The notes beneath the pieces are model-generated. The model ran no database searches. It saw nothing but the letters and a program-made list of their open reading frames with translations, and had not been told where the DNA came from. This document shows positions 1 through 11,154 of a DNA stretch of 64,000 nt, piece after piece. Both the position numbers and the translations under genes were made by a program. The stretch's first letter is position 1; each line of letters begins with the position of its first letter. This stretch comes from Alectoria sarmentosa (lineage: Eukaryota; Ascomycota; Lecanoromycetes; Lecanorales; Parmeliaceae), in NCBI GenBank assembly GCA_009733775.1, contig WOGZ01000095.1, positions 1 through 64,000 on the forward strand, read 5' to 3'.

Positions 1-54
1 GAAGAAGAAGAAGAAGAAGAAGAAGAAGAAGAAGAAGAAGAAGAAGAAGAAGAA
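1..54. repeat. (GAA)n microsatellite
   Basis: An uninterrupted trinucleotide tract of about 18 GAA units begins at the left edge and may continue outside the window. No gene frame can be assigned to it. Confidence 0.95.
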
Positions 55-74
55 GCTTGAGATTTCATTTGATT

Positions 75-128
75 CCAATGTATGTATGTATGTATGTATC
101 ATGAGCCAATGTATGTATGTATCATGAG
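75..128. repeat. GTAT tetranucleotide repeat in two blocks
   Basis: Two adjacent blocks each consist of CCAATG, a run of TATG units and the end ATCATGAG. The second block is a shorter copy of the first. The rest of 129-605 holds a poly-G run near 289-297 and no supportable gene; it lies downstream of the ribonuclease-like gene. Confidence 0.85.
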
Positions 129-605
129 ATCAAAAAGTCATGAATAGTGTTGCTGGGTTCATTGCGGGTGTGGGAATTTGGAAGGACTGTTGAACTGTAG
201 GTGGTTGGCTTGCCCATTCACTTCTTGCCATTCCCTGGTGATGTGCTGAGGCTGTAGAGGGGAATCGAGCGCTTGGAGGGGGAAAGGGGGGGGGGGGTTG
301 ATCCTGTTGGAGAAGAGAAGTGATGTGTGTTTGCTTGTGCTTGAGCGTTTGGATCTGCAATGGGTAGGAAGCTCTGCTTTCACTTTCTGTTATACTGCTA
401 AACCTTGCGCGACCCAACCCCGAAAACGAATGTGGTTCTGTTCCTCGCCGATACGCTCTTCCAACATGCAATTCCAAGTATTTGTTTCCAAAAGAGTGTA
501 TCCGGCCCATCATCCGAGCTTCTTCCGCATTTTGCCTTCCGAATCTCCCATCTCTAGACCAGCCAGACCGTCGAGAAGCTCATCTTACAGCCCCAGTCGT
601 CAAAA

Positions 606-1512
606 TCAAGTCGTGCATGCTACGAAATTACCATTGGACTTTGTATCCGCGTGAGCGTATGCTCCACAGTAAGTCGCGGTCTCGTTCTTGAAGATATAAT
701 ATTCGCTGCACAGATGTTTAGTCACGCTGTAGTCACGCTTTCGATGAATGCGTCCACCCACCGGAAAGGTCCCGGCTTGTTGTTGTTTGACGCAGGATTT
801 GCGCTCCAGTTCACGGCGGTTCCGGCGGAGTCGACCCACATTGGGAGTTCGAGGACTTTCTCGCCGTCTTTCTCCCGGCTAGTACAATCGTTCAGCCAGG
901 TGAATTGGTCGGCTTTGTCGCTCTTGGATTTCCATTCCTTGGGGTAGGAACCCTTCTTCTTCCTGTGAACGGTTTAGAAGAGCTGCAGGAGAACCCGCTG
1001 AGGGATCAATGCCTTACCCATGATTGATAATATTGATGATGTTCTTGCTCACGTAGTCGACTGTGAAATTGTGGGTGGTGTCTAGGTGATGGATTCAGTA
1101 GACGCAGTGTGGCATAGAGTACAGCGCGAGGTACAGGGTCTTTGCACAGCAGGTTGCCTCCCTGCTAGGGTCCATGAGCAGCCAAACCAATCTTGGCCGC
1201 TTAGTGAATAAATTTGATCGATGAGCGTGCTGGAAATTCGCCAAGCCACTGCTCGGGAACCAAAGGGAAGCAACCCGAAGTTCAAAGACCCTGTACCTGC
1301 TTTGTCGGCTAAGTCGGTCGAGTCAGTAGTTGTCCTACCGATCAGAGAAAGGTTGCGGGTTGAGACTTACGGACGGGACAAGTGACTGTGGTGGTTGGGC
1401 CTCCTGAGACGGTAGGCGCTCGAACATCTAGGGGAGCACCCACAGGGTTAGCCGATATTGATGGCACGCTGGTGACCACCAGTGAGAGATAAAAAAGCGC
1501 GTTGGATAACAT
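606..1512 (-). CDS. Secreted RNase T1/F1-like protein (candidate effector)
   Basis: My model has four exons: 1512-1371, 1081-1018, 962-762 and 705-606, giving 168 residues. Residues 1-21 form a signal peptide with a hydrophobic core, so the product should be secreted. The rest follows the guanyl-specific microbial RNase pattern: a segment GSYPKEW (73-79) where RNase T1 has YPHKY, LELPM (106-110) with the base Glu107, PGPFR (132-136) with Arg136, and GAYAHADTKSNGNFVACT (150-167) with His154, matching the T1 end GVITHTGASGNNFVECT. Cys45 and Cys166 fit the T1 N-to-C-terminal disulfide; Cys95 and Cys149 may form a second. The residue equal to T1 His40 is Lys77, so activity is uncertain. The first intron is unusually long (289 nt). 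Family assignment rests on motifs only; catalytically altered RNase-like effectors are an alternative reading. Confidence 0.72.
1129..1298. repeat. Inverted-repeat (MITE-like) insert in RNase-like gene intron 1
   Basis: Positions 1129-1144 and 1283-1298 are perfect 16-bp inverted copies. The match continues imperfectly inward for about 20 more bases (GGTTGCCTCCCT against GGTTGCTTCCCT). The enclosed 170-bp unit accounts for most of the excess length of the intron. I see no clear target-site duplication and no coding potential in the unit. Confidence 0.6.
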
Positions 1513-3331
1513 GATGGGCGATTGGTACGTTTTGTGATGACAAACAAGCGAAGATGTCTGAAAGCGATTCTTGGATGGTTGGATGAGGAATCCAGCGTCT
1601 GGAGTATGCTGGACAGGAAAAAGGAGGACTTATGAAAGTACTTTGTAGTTGAGTGTCTTCATCCCTGAGCCGTTGAGTGTCGCGAATTATCACGAGTCAA
1701 CGGCTTCCTACAACATGATTTCTGGAATTCAACAGGGCCTGGTATCTTTCTCCCCTCCATGCAGAGGCTTGGTCCTCACACGAAACGTTGACCGAGTCAT
1801 CACATTTCGCCATGTGTTGACCGTTATGGATCTTGAGACGAGATTCTAAAAATATCAGAGATGAAAGGTCGAGTGGATCGGCTCTGGAATGAGCAATGAA
1901 TCCGACCACGAAACCGCGAGACATGTGGCACAGCGCGATGTCAGCGCTCGAATTCCGTACTTCTGACACTCAACATCCTTCGCCAGTCTCAGAAATCTTC
2001 CTATCGGATTTCGTTGACTAGAGAGCATAGTTGGTTGATTGATATCATTGGCAACCGATACTGATATGCCCAATATGCATAGGACACCGCAGCATGGTTC
2101 GGAACTATACCCAGCTGCCAGGCAATGGAAGCGGCCCGACACTCAGCAACAGGGCAGTAATAGGGTACGCCAGTGCTTCGATAACGAGCATCCCAAAGCG
2201 ATCATCGTCACAGGATCAAGGCCTAGGTTGGTGCTCCACCACAGTTGTGCATCTTCTCAGCAGAAACCAAAGGCAAGGCAATGCAAGTACGTGTTTGGGT
2301 GACAGGAAGAACGGCGCAAAGCCTCATTTCATAGCCATCAGGTTGGAATTGGATCCCGCCTCGCATCTTGTACGAAGATGATAGCATGAGCACCAATTTT
2401 GGTTCGGCTTGCGTCATCCAAACACGTGCAGTCTTCTGGTCTTTGGTGGAGTGAAATGTGACCACATGCCGGCATTTTCTAGACTTGTCTTGTATCACCG
2501 TGCAAATATGGACACTGGACAAGCTGGGGGAATATCATCGTTGGCTTCTGCAGCCTTCTGGTCCTTGTCGGAGATTATCTTTCATGAAGCTGACAAATCA
2601 ATCTCCTCTCCTCGTTGAGACGGATGCTGTAGAGGACGTAGAGAACCACTCCGTCGGTATTCTGACTCAGCTGCGGTGTGGCCATCATGCCGCAATCCAC
2701 GAAGAATACGTTGTATTAATAGGCCAATGGAAGGCATCAAAAGGAAGTTGTCTCAGTCCTCAGACGCCGCCTCCCTTACCCTTTTCGGCTAGCCTCTCTC
2801 CTTAGTGCAAGCCTAAGGTTTTAGGTAACTGCCGGCTAAATATCGGAGATCACTCAAAAGAGTAAAGCGCGGGACTGAGCACGTGATATAAATCCTAATC
2901 ACGGGACTAGCCTGTAGGGGTATCGACACGGCTGAGAACTGAGGCAAAAAGGAAGGGGCAAGGTGAGGAGAAGGCCCGAGGCTGTACCGTATGTTTGGTC
3001 ACATTGCTAATCCTATTTGCCTTTTTGTTCTCGCTGTTTTGTATATCTGGTCCTATTGTATCTTGGAAAAAGAACAGCCAATCTATGGTGCCGACTTGTC
3101 AGTATGACATCAGCACGGGGAGATGGATAGTTCTTGGCCAGTGCAACGTGTCCAGTACAAGTACCTCGTTCATCACTAAACGCAACTTATTGGTGCCTCC
3201 ATAGTGAGTGAGGCATCATCTTAACCATGCACTGCTAAAGGAGTCAACCCGAATCCTTTTGGGCATCACATCTAGACTTTTTATATCTTCCAATTGCCTA
3301 CTTGCAAATTCATCGTCTCGTTCACGTAGCA
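1513..3331. other. Gene-free stretch between RNase-like gene and the next gene
   Basis: Short open frames occur on both strands, but none has family-like sequence or plausible splice-linked partners. A CACGTG E-box lies at 2880-2885, about 450 bp upstream of the next start codon. This part probably serves as the upstream region of both flanking, divergently transcribed genes. Confidence 0.6.
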
Positions 3332-4342
3332 ATGCCGGATTCGCAGAATCAGCCTTCTCAACCATCTACAAAGGCCATCAAAGAGTTTCACCCATACCAG
3401 AAACAAGCCCTCGATATCTTTGCTTCTGCATGGGCGAACAAGAACGGAGACAGTCAACATGAACGCTCGAACGTCTCCAAAGCTCTTGCACGCTGTACCG
3501 TAAACGCCGAAGATCCCGACGCAGACGTGTACATATGGAGTACCATCCTAGCAATTAAGCAATTCGCAACAACACATCCTCAAGCTCTTGATTTTCTACT
3601 GCTTGGATACTCCGACGCGACGAGACTATATCCAGACACGGTCTCAAATGAATATGGACATGGCCCAGCAGCCGGTCTGCAGCAGCTCAAGTGGTGGATC
3701 ATCGAGGAGTCAGATGGATTCCAAGGCCTCCTCTTCCCTACGAGTATCGGCTCGGTTCACCCCACCGATCGGTCCAATCTCAGCTTCATGCAGTCGGATG
3801 TAAACGAGAAGTTGGACCAAGTGCTTACACAAATCAATGATTGGAGAGGGGAGCGAACGTCTTGGATCATTGCCGCAGCCATCCAAGCTCGCTGTTTCGC
3901 TCTCGATATCATACGCGTGAACGATGGTCGGCAGATCGAAGCACTGATAGATGCGGGATTTCATCGCCAGCGAAGTCGATGGAGCAAGGCAGACTTTATC
4001 GGGGCTTGTGTTTTGTTGAGAGGGTGCGCGAAATCGTTGATCAGCCAATTAAATGCAGTTGCAGAAGGACAGGGTCAGAGCCAGGATCGGAGCCAGGCTT
4101 GGAAGGAAGCACTCCACACATATCTAGTAGAGGACGTTAAGTCATCGGGTAAGGATTTTGAAATCAAATATCATGCCGCTGTAAGCCATTCTGATCAGGT
4201 ATGTTGGCATAATTATTGGCTGACTTTGAAAAGCTTGCTCTTCAAAACTTGAAAACAGGGCCAAGGGATGAGACTAGTGACGCCTTGTTCCCAGCACATG
4301 CTTGGATTTTCTAGAGCGAGCTCGAATCTGTTCACTCGATAG
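3332..4342 (+). CDS. Uncharacterised fungal protein
   Basis: Two exons, 3332-4198 and 4259-4342, give about 316 residues. The first in-frame ATG is at 3332; the open frame extends further upstream but has no earlier ATG. The intron (4199-4258) has a GTATGT donor, a GCTGAC branch-like site and an ACAG acceptor. Without splicing the frame would run into intron sequence. The protein is soluble and predicted largely helical, with no signal peptide, membrane segment or motif I recognise. A Gln/Ser-rich stretch lies near residues 240-260. I cannot assign a function. The gene is convergent with the F-box-like gene, with about 95 bp between stop codons. Confidence 0.6.
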
Positions 4343-4437
4343 ATAAGGAACACTTTCAACCTTCCACTTCTTCCTCGAATTGGATTTCTTCCCAGAGGTT
4401 GCTTGTTTGCTGCGACATATGACACATTACAGGCAAT

Positions 4438-5508
4438 TCAGGGCGGGACTTGGACTGCCCAATCGAACCTCGTCTCGTAAAACCTACCGAGCTTGTACCT
4501 CTGCGTCTCCTTTCTGCGTCTTCTCTTGGCTATCCGCACTTGCCGAGTGCCGAAACGTTCTTCCTTCGGTACACAAGAAAGATCGCTACTGGTCATGGCT
4601 TTTGACAGCTTAGCTGCCATCTCCGAGCTTGCACCAACGATCTTGATAGTACGCGTGCCAAAGATAGCCCCCAGGGGTTCCAACACGTTCTCCGCTCTCC
4701 TTCTCGGAGCACAAGTAAAAGCATTCTTCTGGGTCAGGCAGCCATCGTCAAGATAAAGTCCTTCTCTCTGGAGCGAATCTACCCGGCGCGCCCATATTTC
4801 TTGAAGTCGAGCATCTGCTTGAAGAGGAACGGCGTCCGTTCGAGGCTGATTCAGATGGATCACTACGCCCTGGAGAGAATGTTCTGAACCGCCGAAACGT
4901 GCGGCAAACTTTCCTAGGCTTGTTTGGATACTGGTATACAGCTGGAATTCTATTCTACGGCGAAAAGCCGGCATCTGGATGTGGATATCGCATCGCTTGA
5001 TCAACTTCAGATAACGGGACGGCAGGTCGAAAAGGTTGTTCTCGTACGTAAAATGGTTGTCAGACGAGTGACGGTTGCAATTATAGTGTACCCGGCAAGT
5101 CTCGTCACCACAAATGCGGACTTGGTAGCTGAGGTATAGGCGGGCTGTTGGGCCGATGACGAACTTGAATCGATTTCCGCCATACAATGTCTCGGCTGCT
5201 TCTTCGTGGATTTGTTTGTTGACGCGCAACACCTGGAGAGTAAGGCCAGGGTTCAGTAACTTGGAAACTGATATCGCAAGCGGGGTCGCTGGGTGGAAGG
5301 GTGGGCTCTCAATGGAGACACAGGTCTCTTTTTGCCGGAGATGACCATAGAGTTGGCAGAAATATGAGATGTTACCGACTGGTCGTAGACTTATGGGTCT
5401 ATGTAGTGCTAGGTGATATATTGAGTCTCGGATCTCGCGGGGGAGATCGAGGAAGGAGCTGCTGGGGCGTATTTGATGTGACATGGTTGTGTCCGCGCTC
5501 ATATCCAT
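4438..5508 (-). CDS. F-box-like/DUF protein of the LPREIRDxIY type
   Basis: A single exon encodes 356 residues from the ATG at 5508. Near residue 20 the motif FLDLPREIRDSIYHLAL matches the short N-terminal signature of a large ascomycete family resembling a degenerate F-box. Members carry a hydrophobic, variable C-terminal part, and most have no known role. A Cys/His-containing segment (CGDETCRVHYNCNRH) lies near the middle. A basic stretch (RQVRIAKRRRRKETQR) near the C-terminus could be a nuclear signal. If the F-box reading is right the protein could be a ubiquitin-ligase adaptor, but this is inference. Confidence 0.65.
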   Translation of the reverse strand: MDMSADTTMSHQIRPSSSFLDLPREIRDSIYHLALHRPISLRPVGNISYFCQLYGHLRQKETCVSIESPPFHPATPLAISVSKLLNPGLTLQVLRVNKQIHEEAAETLYGGNRFKFVIGPTARLYLSYQVRICGDETCRVHYNCNRHSSDNHFTYENNLFDLPSRYLKLIKRCDIHIQMPAFRRRIEFQLYTSIQTSLGKFAARFGGSEHSLQGVVIHLNQPRTDAVPLQADARLQEIWARRVDSLQREGLYLDDGCLTQKNAFTCAPRRRAENVLEPLGAIFGTRTIKIVGASSEMAAKLSKAMTSSDLSCVPKEERFGTRQVRIAKRRRRKETQRYKLGRFYETRFDWAVQVPP

Positions 5509-6222
5509 CGTCCTGGATAATAATGTTGTGAGTTTAACGAGGCATGAAGTATTTCGATTGCTCCAGGCTGTTGAAATGTTTTGGAAGGATTGTTTGATTG
5601 ATTATCCCCAAAGCTCCCCTGGACTCCTGGAGCTGTCCTCCATTTAGGACAAAAAGTATGCGACTGGCCAGACAGAGGCCGGAGAAGGCTGGGAAGCAAC
5701 AGAATGAGACTTTTCAACGTGAACACAGGCATCAGTGACAGCTCCAGAGGTGCATTAGTAATTTACATTAGCGCGCGTAAGCCACTAGTGGTGGACTAGC
5801 TGTTAGGTAACTTGCAATCTGAACCGCATCATTTCTTCCGACTTTAATTTACTCTACAATCACAACATATTTGAGCTTCGTCCTCCAATTCCATGTACTA
5901 TCTTGTTGAAAAACCTGTTACTGTTTGCCAAGGGAGCTGATTTATTGATATGTTGTATTTCATGCATGGATGCTGCTTCGACTGCTACTTTTTTCGTCAC
6001 CTCGCTTGCCGGCCAACATGGGACTTGAAATTTTCCGAGTGCCCCCTATCCTGGACTTTGAACCCATTCTCTTACAAGACGCCGACTTCATGGTTCCACC
6101 ACAATCCTCTCTTTACCCCCAACCTTCCTTCAATACCAATTGCCTCGTCACTGGGCGGAAAGTCGACTCTTAAAACGACATGATAGAATACTCACTGCAG
6201 TGTTCGCAGGTTCTTCTTCCAC
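5509..6222. other. Intergenic region, no gene seen
   Basis: Fairly AT-rich sequence between the start of the F-box-like gene and the stop of the aspartate kinase gene. Two overlapping plus-strand frames of 67-77 codons near 5950-6183 have no family-like sequence and are not called. Confidence 0.6.
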
Positions 6223-8009
6223 TCAATAAAGCCACGGTCCTTTGCTGAAGCTGTTCTCCTGTTCCGAATGGGTTGGAATTTGCAAAACTTTCGTATGAAC
6301 CACGTTCAGGGCAAGCAACGCGTCACTTTCTTTGACAACGAAGGAGATGTTGATCTCGCTCGCTCCTTGGCTAATGAGGTAAATGTTGATTTTCGCCCCA
6401 GCAAGCGTTGAGAATATTTCCCCGGCTATTCCCACCGTATTACGCATTCTGTGACCCACAACTGAGATGATCGACATTCCTCTCGTCACAGACACAGTCC
6501 CTAGCTTCTCGAGTTCAGAGATTGCTTTCTTAATCGCTCTTGCCCCTTCCGCTGCTGATGCGACTGCTAAGCTTATGGACTTCTCTGTGGTTGTGATTAG
6601 ATCAACCACTACTTTGTGCTGATCGAGTCGCCTAAAAACCTCAGCAAGAAACCCATGAGATTTATTGTTTCGGTGGCAGAGCACATTGATGATGAGAATG
6701 GAGTCCTTAGTGGTCACTGCGGTTGGCCTTCGTCGCTGCTGCATACCACCATGATAACCGTTGGCAAGAAAAAAGGAAGATGTGGCCGTTGATGTCCCTG
6801 ACTGAGGTCCACTGGGAATCTCACTGGGTTCTGCGGAGGCAGATGAGGCAAGATAGTTGGAAGGGAATATGATGGTTCCAGCGCCGGAAGGATTCTTGAC
6901 GTTCTTCAATCGCAGAGGAATCTTGGCCCTCTGGATATGTTCCATTGTCAAGGGATGAATGACCTAAAGGGGAAGATTTAAAGTCAATATTGCAAAGGCA
7001 GCATGAATCCGGGAATATCTCCACAGGTCGAGGTGGCCGAAAGGGCTGGGAAGGAGTTCACGTACTTCGCTTCCAAAATAGGTCAATTCTGCTGCTTCTT
7101 CGCAAGTCACTGTTGCGAGCAGTCTAGCCGACGGCACTTTACGAGGATCGGTTGTAAATATGCCATCGACTTCCTTCCATATCTGGACTTCACGAGCGCC
7201 GATGCCCACAGCACACATTGCAGCGCAGAAGTCTGAATAGCCCCGGCCCACGCTGTGGAGAAGGGAATGCGGCATTGCTCCAAAGAATCCTAGAGGATGT
7301 TCAAAAGGATGGACACTGTAGGAATATGTTCAAACTGTTTGTGCTCACCAGTGACTATGGGGACCTTGTCGCCGCATTCCTGTATCCTTTCGCCTATCTT
7401 TATCGAAATTCGATCAAAGAAGTGAGTTCCAAGCTCCTCATACGCAGCTTCTGGCCCGGTTGGATCGCTTTGGTATGCTTGCTCGACTATGTCATCCAGC
7501 AGTACAACCTTTGCCCCAATGCCTCTGTGTTCCAACGATGATGCGGTTATGAGACACGCCAGTTTTTCTCCAAGTGCAAGAACACGGTCCTGCGAACGCG
7601 GGGACAGCTCCCCAATCGTTTGTGCAGCATGGAGGAAGGTGCGAAGGCGTTCACACTCCTCGATTATGCACATTTCCAATTCTTGAGCTCGCTTACCACC
7701 GGAGTCTCTGGACCCATCGCCAATAGCTGAACTCACAGCTTCCAGGTGCTGATCTCGAATTATGCTGACAGCATGGTCAAGGCGGTCGCGCGACCCTGAG
7801 CTGGGGTCTGTGGCATGAGAGATGGCTTCAAGCAGTAGCTTGGTTGTGCCCGTGGACTTGGTTGTGCCAGATCGTGCGGAACAGACTACTGCCACTCTAT
7901 CATGCTCAAGGGAGCTGGGGATGATTTCTCTGGTTATTGTATCTAGGAGTTTGCCCAAACTTGTCCCCCCATACTTCTGCACCACCCACGTACTGTCCAA
8001 TTCTTTCAT
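6223..8009 (-). CDS. Aspartate kinase (EC 2.7.2.4)
   Basis: Three exons (8009-7349, 7289-7066, 6963-6223) give 541 residues. The enzyme phosphorylates L-aspartate, the first step towards homoserine, threonine and methionine. Visible motifs are QKYGGTSLGK (11-20), SARSG after the first strand, VGRGYSDFCAA and EVDGIFTTDPRKVPSAR in the kinase domain, and YFGSEVIHPLTMEH before the regulatory part. The last 170 or so residues contain two ACT-like repeats, so feedback control by an amino acid is likely. Both junctions restore family sequence (VTG|FFGAMPHSLL and YFGSE|VIHPLTM). ATG 8009 is the first in-frame ATG; the frame extends upstream only from a GTG. The gene is head-to-head with the sulfhydrylase-like gene. 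It could be the sole HOM3 of the genome or a second, cluster-specific copy; FUB3 of the fusaric acid cluster is a precedent. Confidence 0.9.
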
Positions 8010-9030
8010 TGGTGGGAGCCTGAACCGAGACGCGGCTGCAGGTGAAATGTCGGAGGAAGTCGGACTCGCGACGAATGCAAACAATAACAGCGAGGGTACC
8101 AGCACTGAAACGATGACTTTCTATGCACTCATTCCACTCGATTCCGGTGTTCTTGCGCGAGGTGGACCACACCAAGACTGAATACAGTCACCTTTATGTA
8201 CACAACGCTAGTCGATAGTGAGGACTTCAGGACCAATGGGCCGCCTATGACGGACAAGTGAACAATTCAGCAGTATGATGAACTGAAACGACAGATCCAA
8301 TGTCCTCCCTCACATATGTGGCAACTCCAGCTGACATCGAACCCTTATCGGACGATTTTCCCCATACATAAGCGCATTCGCATCGGGGATCCTGATCATC
8401 CGAGTGCAACAACCTAGAAAGATCTAAGACTAATCGAGGGGCGGGTGAGGGGCAATCGTATTCGTGTACCGATATCACAGATGGAATGGAAGGCGAGAAG
8501 CAGATACCGGAGGGAAAGCCGTTTGGATTACAACAGAGTCCAAGGAGTGGCACTCGTGAGCACGGCGACTATCTTGGAAGTTGGCCATTCAATTTTAGAG
8601 GCTCTGTTCCTTTTTCCGTGCCGGCGGCTTGCTTCATGGACATATTCATGCTGCACTGATACACATTTCCGCCACGCTGAGGCTAGGTCAACGGTAGTTA
8701 GGTAGGTGGGGTCGATGGTGGTCTAGACCAGAAGTCGGTCACGTGACACTCGGGGATTGAACCAAAGCTCGGGATTTGCACTTTTGATCTCCAAACTCCT
8801 CCTTGACAAGGAAGGCAGGCATAAGGCACCATGATAGAATTAGTAGGATACGGAGATATCGTCAATCGGCAGATCGGTGTAATGGATGCATATGCATCCG
8901 ACGTCTCTGATATAATGCCGCTGCTGCTGTTGCAGCTTCCCCTGCGCCCACCTACTGTACAGTCTAACCTACACTCTACTACCATCATCATTACTTTTTC
9001 AACCATATCCCAGTCTTCACAATATTCAAA
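8010..9030. promoter_or_regulatory. Bidirectional promoter between aspartate kinase and sulfhydrylase-like genes
   Basis: About 1 kb separates the two divergent start codons. It contains a perfect palindrome TCACGTGA at 8739-8746 and two related TCGG(G)GAT words at 8750-8758 and 8769-8775. A pyrimidine-rich, CA/CT-repeated stretch just before 9031 is typical of fungal transcription start regions. No gene is seen in it. Confidence 0.55.
8739..8746. promoter_or_regulatory. TCACGTGA palindrome (Cbf1-type E-box)
   Basis: A perfect 8-bp palindrome 285 bp upstream of the sulfhydrylase-like start. In yeast this is the core element of methionine-pathway promoters, bound by Cbf1 with Met4/Met28. Use of the same site in this fungus is inference. 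Confidence 0.45.
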
Positions 9031-10807
9031 ATGGTTTCAGGATCTCTAAAGAACGTTGAGAACCCAGGATGGAACACCATCGCATTGCACGGCGGCCAAG
9101 AGCCGGATCCTATTAACGGTGCCAGAGCTGCTCCTCTTTATCAAACCTGCGCCTACAACTTCGAAGATGCCGCCGACGGTGCCGGCAAATTCGCCTGGTC
9201 CAAGGATGGCTACGTCTACACCCGCATGGGCAACCCCACAAACACCATCTTCGAGACCAGAATGTCCATGCTCGAAGGTGGTGTCGGCGCCGTAGCGACT
9301 GCATCAGGACATGCTGCTCAGGTGAGTCTCACGCGTCTTTGGCCTTTTCGGCTATTATATTGATCGATATTTGCCAGTTCATGGCCATCACCAATTGCTG
9401 TCAGCCAGGCCACAACTTTGTCAGCACCAGCTGGCTCTATGGCGGCACGTACAACCAATTCAGAGTGTACATGAAGAAGTTCAAGATCGCCGTCAAGTTC
9501 GTCCATGGCGATGACCCCACCGACATCAAAAACATGATTGATGAAAACACCCGAGCTGTTTACATTGAGACCATCAGCAACCCAAAGCACAACATCCCCG
9601 ACGTCGCAGCCATTGCAAAAGTCGCCCACGATGCCGGCATCCCTCTGATCATCGACAACACTTTTGGCATGGGCGGCTACATCTCACGTCCAATCTCACT
9701 AGGCGCCGACATTGTCACCCACAGCTGCACCAAATGGATCGGCGGCCACGGCACGAGCATGGGTGGTATCGTTATCGATGGCGGCCACTTTGACTGGAGC
9801 GCCAGCGGCAAGTTCCCCGAATTCACAGAGCCCGCGGATGGCTACCACGGCATGCGATTCTGGGAGACGTATGGAAACAAAGCCCTCGCCGCCAAGCTGC
9901 GAATGGACTCGATGCGCGACCTGGGACCGTGCATGAGCCCCTTCAACGCCTGGCTTTTCCTTCAAGGATTGGAGACTCTACCCCTTCGCGGCGCACGCCA
10001 TGTCCAGAACACGCAAGCATTCGCCGAGTGGCTCGAGGCACATCCTTGCGTCAGCTGGGTGCTGTACCCGGGCTTGAAATCCCACAAGGATTATGAGCGA
10101 GCTCAGAAGACGATGCCGAACGGCCCTGGCGGTGTGCTTACTTTTGGCGTGGTATGCACACACTCTCTCCCTCTGCCCAAATTCATGCATAACGTATCTC
10201 CGTAACGCTAACACTTGTCCAGGCCGGAAACATCGACGAAGTGAGAGCCGTGGTCAACAACCTCAAACTCTGCAGCCATCTCGCCAACGTCGGCGACGCA
10301 AAGACCCTCATCATCCACCCCTGGGTCACCACGCACCAGCAGCTCCCCGACGAAGAGAAGATCAAAGGCGGCGTCACCCCCGATCTGATCCGCGTCAGTC
10401 TCGGCCTCGAAGACATCAAAGACATCATCTTTGATTTCCAGCAAGCCTTTGTGGCCGCCGGACTGCAACCGGCGGAGAAGGGCGTCGATCCCTTCGCGAC
10501 CGCGTCCGATCTCGCCAAGTCTGGCTTCATGAAAAATTGGGCCACGAGTGCGCCGAAGCCCGGGACAGATGGGTCGGAAGGTTGGGCGGAGAGGAATGGG
10601 CTGTTGAAGAAAGAGGTGAATGGGACCGAGAAGGTGAAAGAGATCGGCGGCACCGAGGAGAAGACAGAGGAGGCGAATGGCGCCGAGGAGACGAAGAAGG
10701 AAGAGGCGAATGGGACGACGACGGACAAGAAGGATGATCCGAGCCCGATGGATTCCCAGAACGTCACCCAGGCTGAGTCCAAGATGACCATGGCCACCAG
10801 CGTTTGA
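9031..10807 (+). CDS. O-acetylhomoserine sulfhydrylase-like PLP enzyme with long C-terminal tail
   Basis: Exons 9031-9321, 9378-10151 and 10223-10807 give 549 residues. The family (Met17/Cys-Met metabolism PLP enzymes) replaces the acetate of O-acetyl-L-homoserine with sulfide or another nucleophile. Landmarks are YTRMGNPTN (about 68-76), IDNTFGMGGY with the PLP-contacting Asp, THSCTKWIGGHGTSMGG with Lys216 as Schiff-base lysine, and GVTPDLIRVSLGLEDIKDI near 415. The family body ends near residue 435. About 115 further residues are rich in Glu, Lys, Gly and Thr, with repeated EEANG/EKVKE-like units, and fungal homologues of about 430-440 residues lack them. Relatives FUB7 (fusaric acid), LolC (loline) and CndF use carbon or nitrogen nucleophiles, so a role outside methionine synthesis is possible. 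Confidence 0.9.
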
Positions 10808-11130
10808 AAACGCCGCCGTTTTCTCGGTTTCATTAAGAGGGACATGTAGGAGTTATAATAATAGGCACGCGGGAATCTACTTGTTGTCGGAAATTCTACT
10901 CATAGTCTTACCACCTCTGGACTAACTCATTCATCGCTCCATCTCTGTTACTCTGTAGAGTATCCCGTGCCCCTATCTCAATTACTCCATCCATTCAACC
11001 TCTCCAAACCCCAACACTGTAGCCAATCTCAACCCTTTCCTTTCCTTTTCTTTTCCTTTCCTTTTCCTTCTTTTTCTTTTCTTCCCACGCTCAAGGCATC
11101 CACCGCACAGGCCGTCCGTTTTGATCGGCT

Positions 11131-11154
11131 ATCCATCCATCCATCCATCCATCC
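11131..11154. repeat. (ATCC)n tetranucleotide repeat
   Basis: Six uninterrupted ATCC units, in a region with further ATCC/CCAT traces at 11212-11232 and their complement near 11492. Confidence 0.9.

Noticed and set aside
1..128. CRISPR-like or centromeric repeat array
   Set aside because: These are plain microsatellites without spacers or long units.
1697..2618. Overlapping frames of 69-115 codons on both strands
   Set aside because: No family-like blocks, no matching splice phases, and no frame reads better than its antisense partner.
8010..8105. Longer N-terminus for the aspartate kinase
   Set aside because: The frame upstream of ATG 8009 opens with GTG and has no ATG. The protein from 8009 already begins just before the conserved KYGGTS motif.
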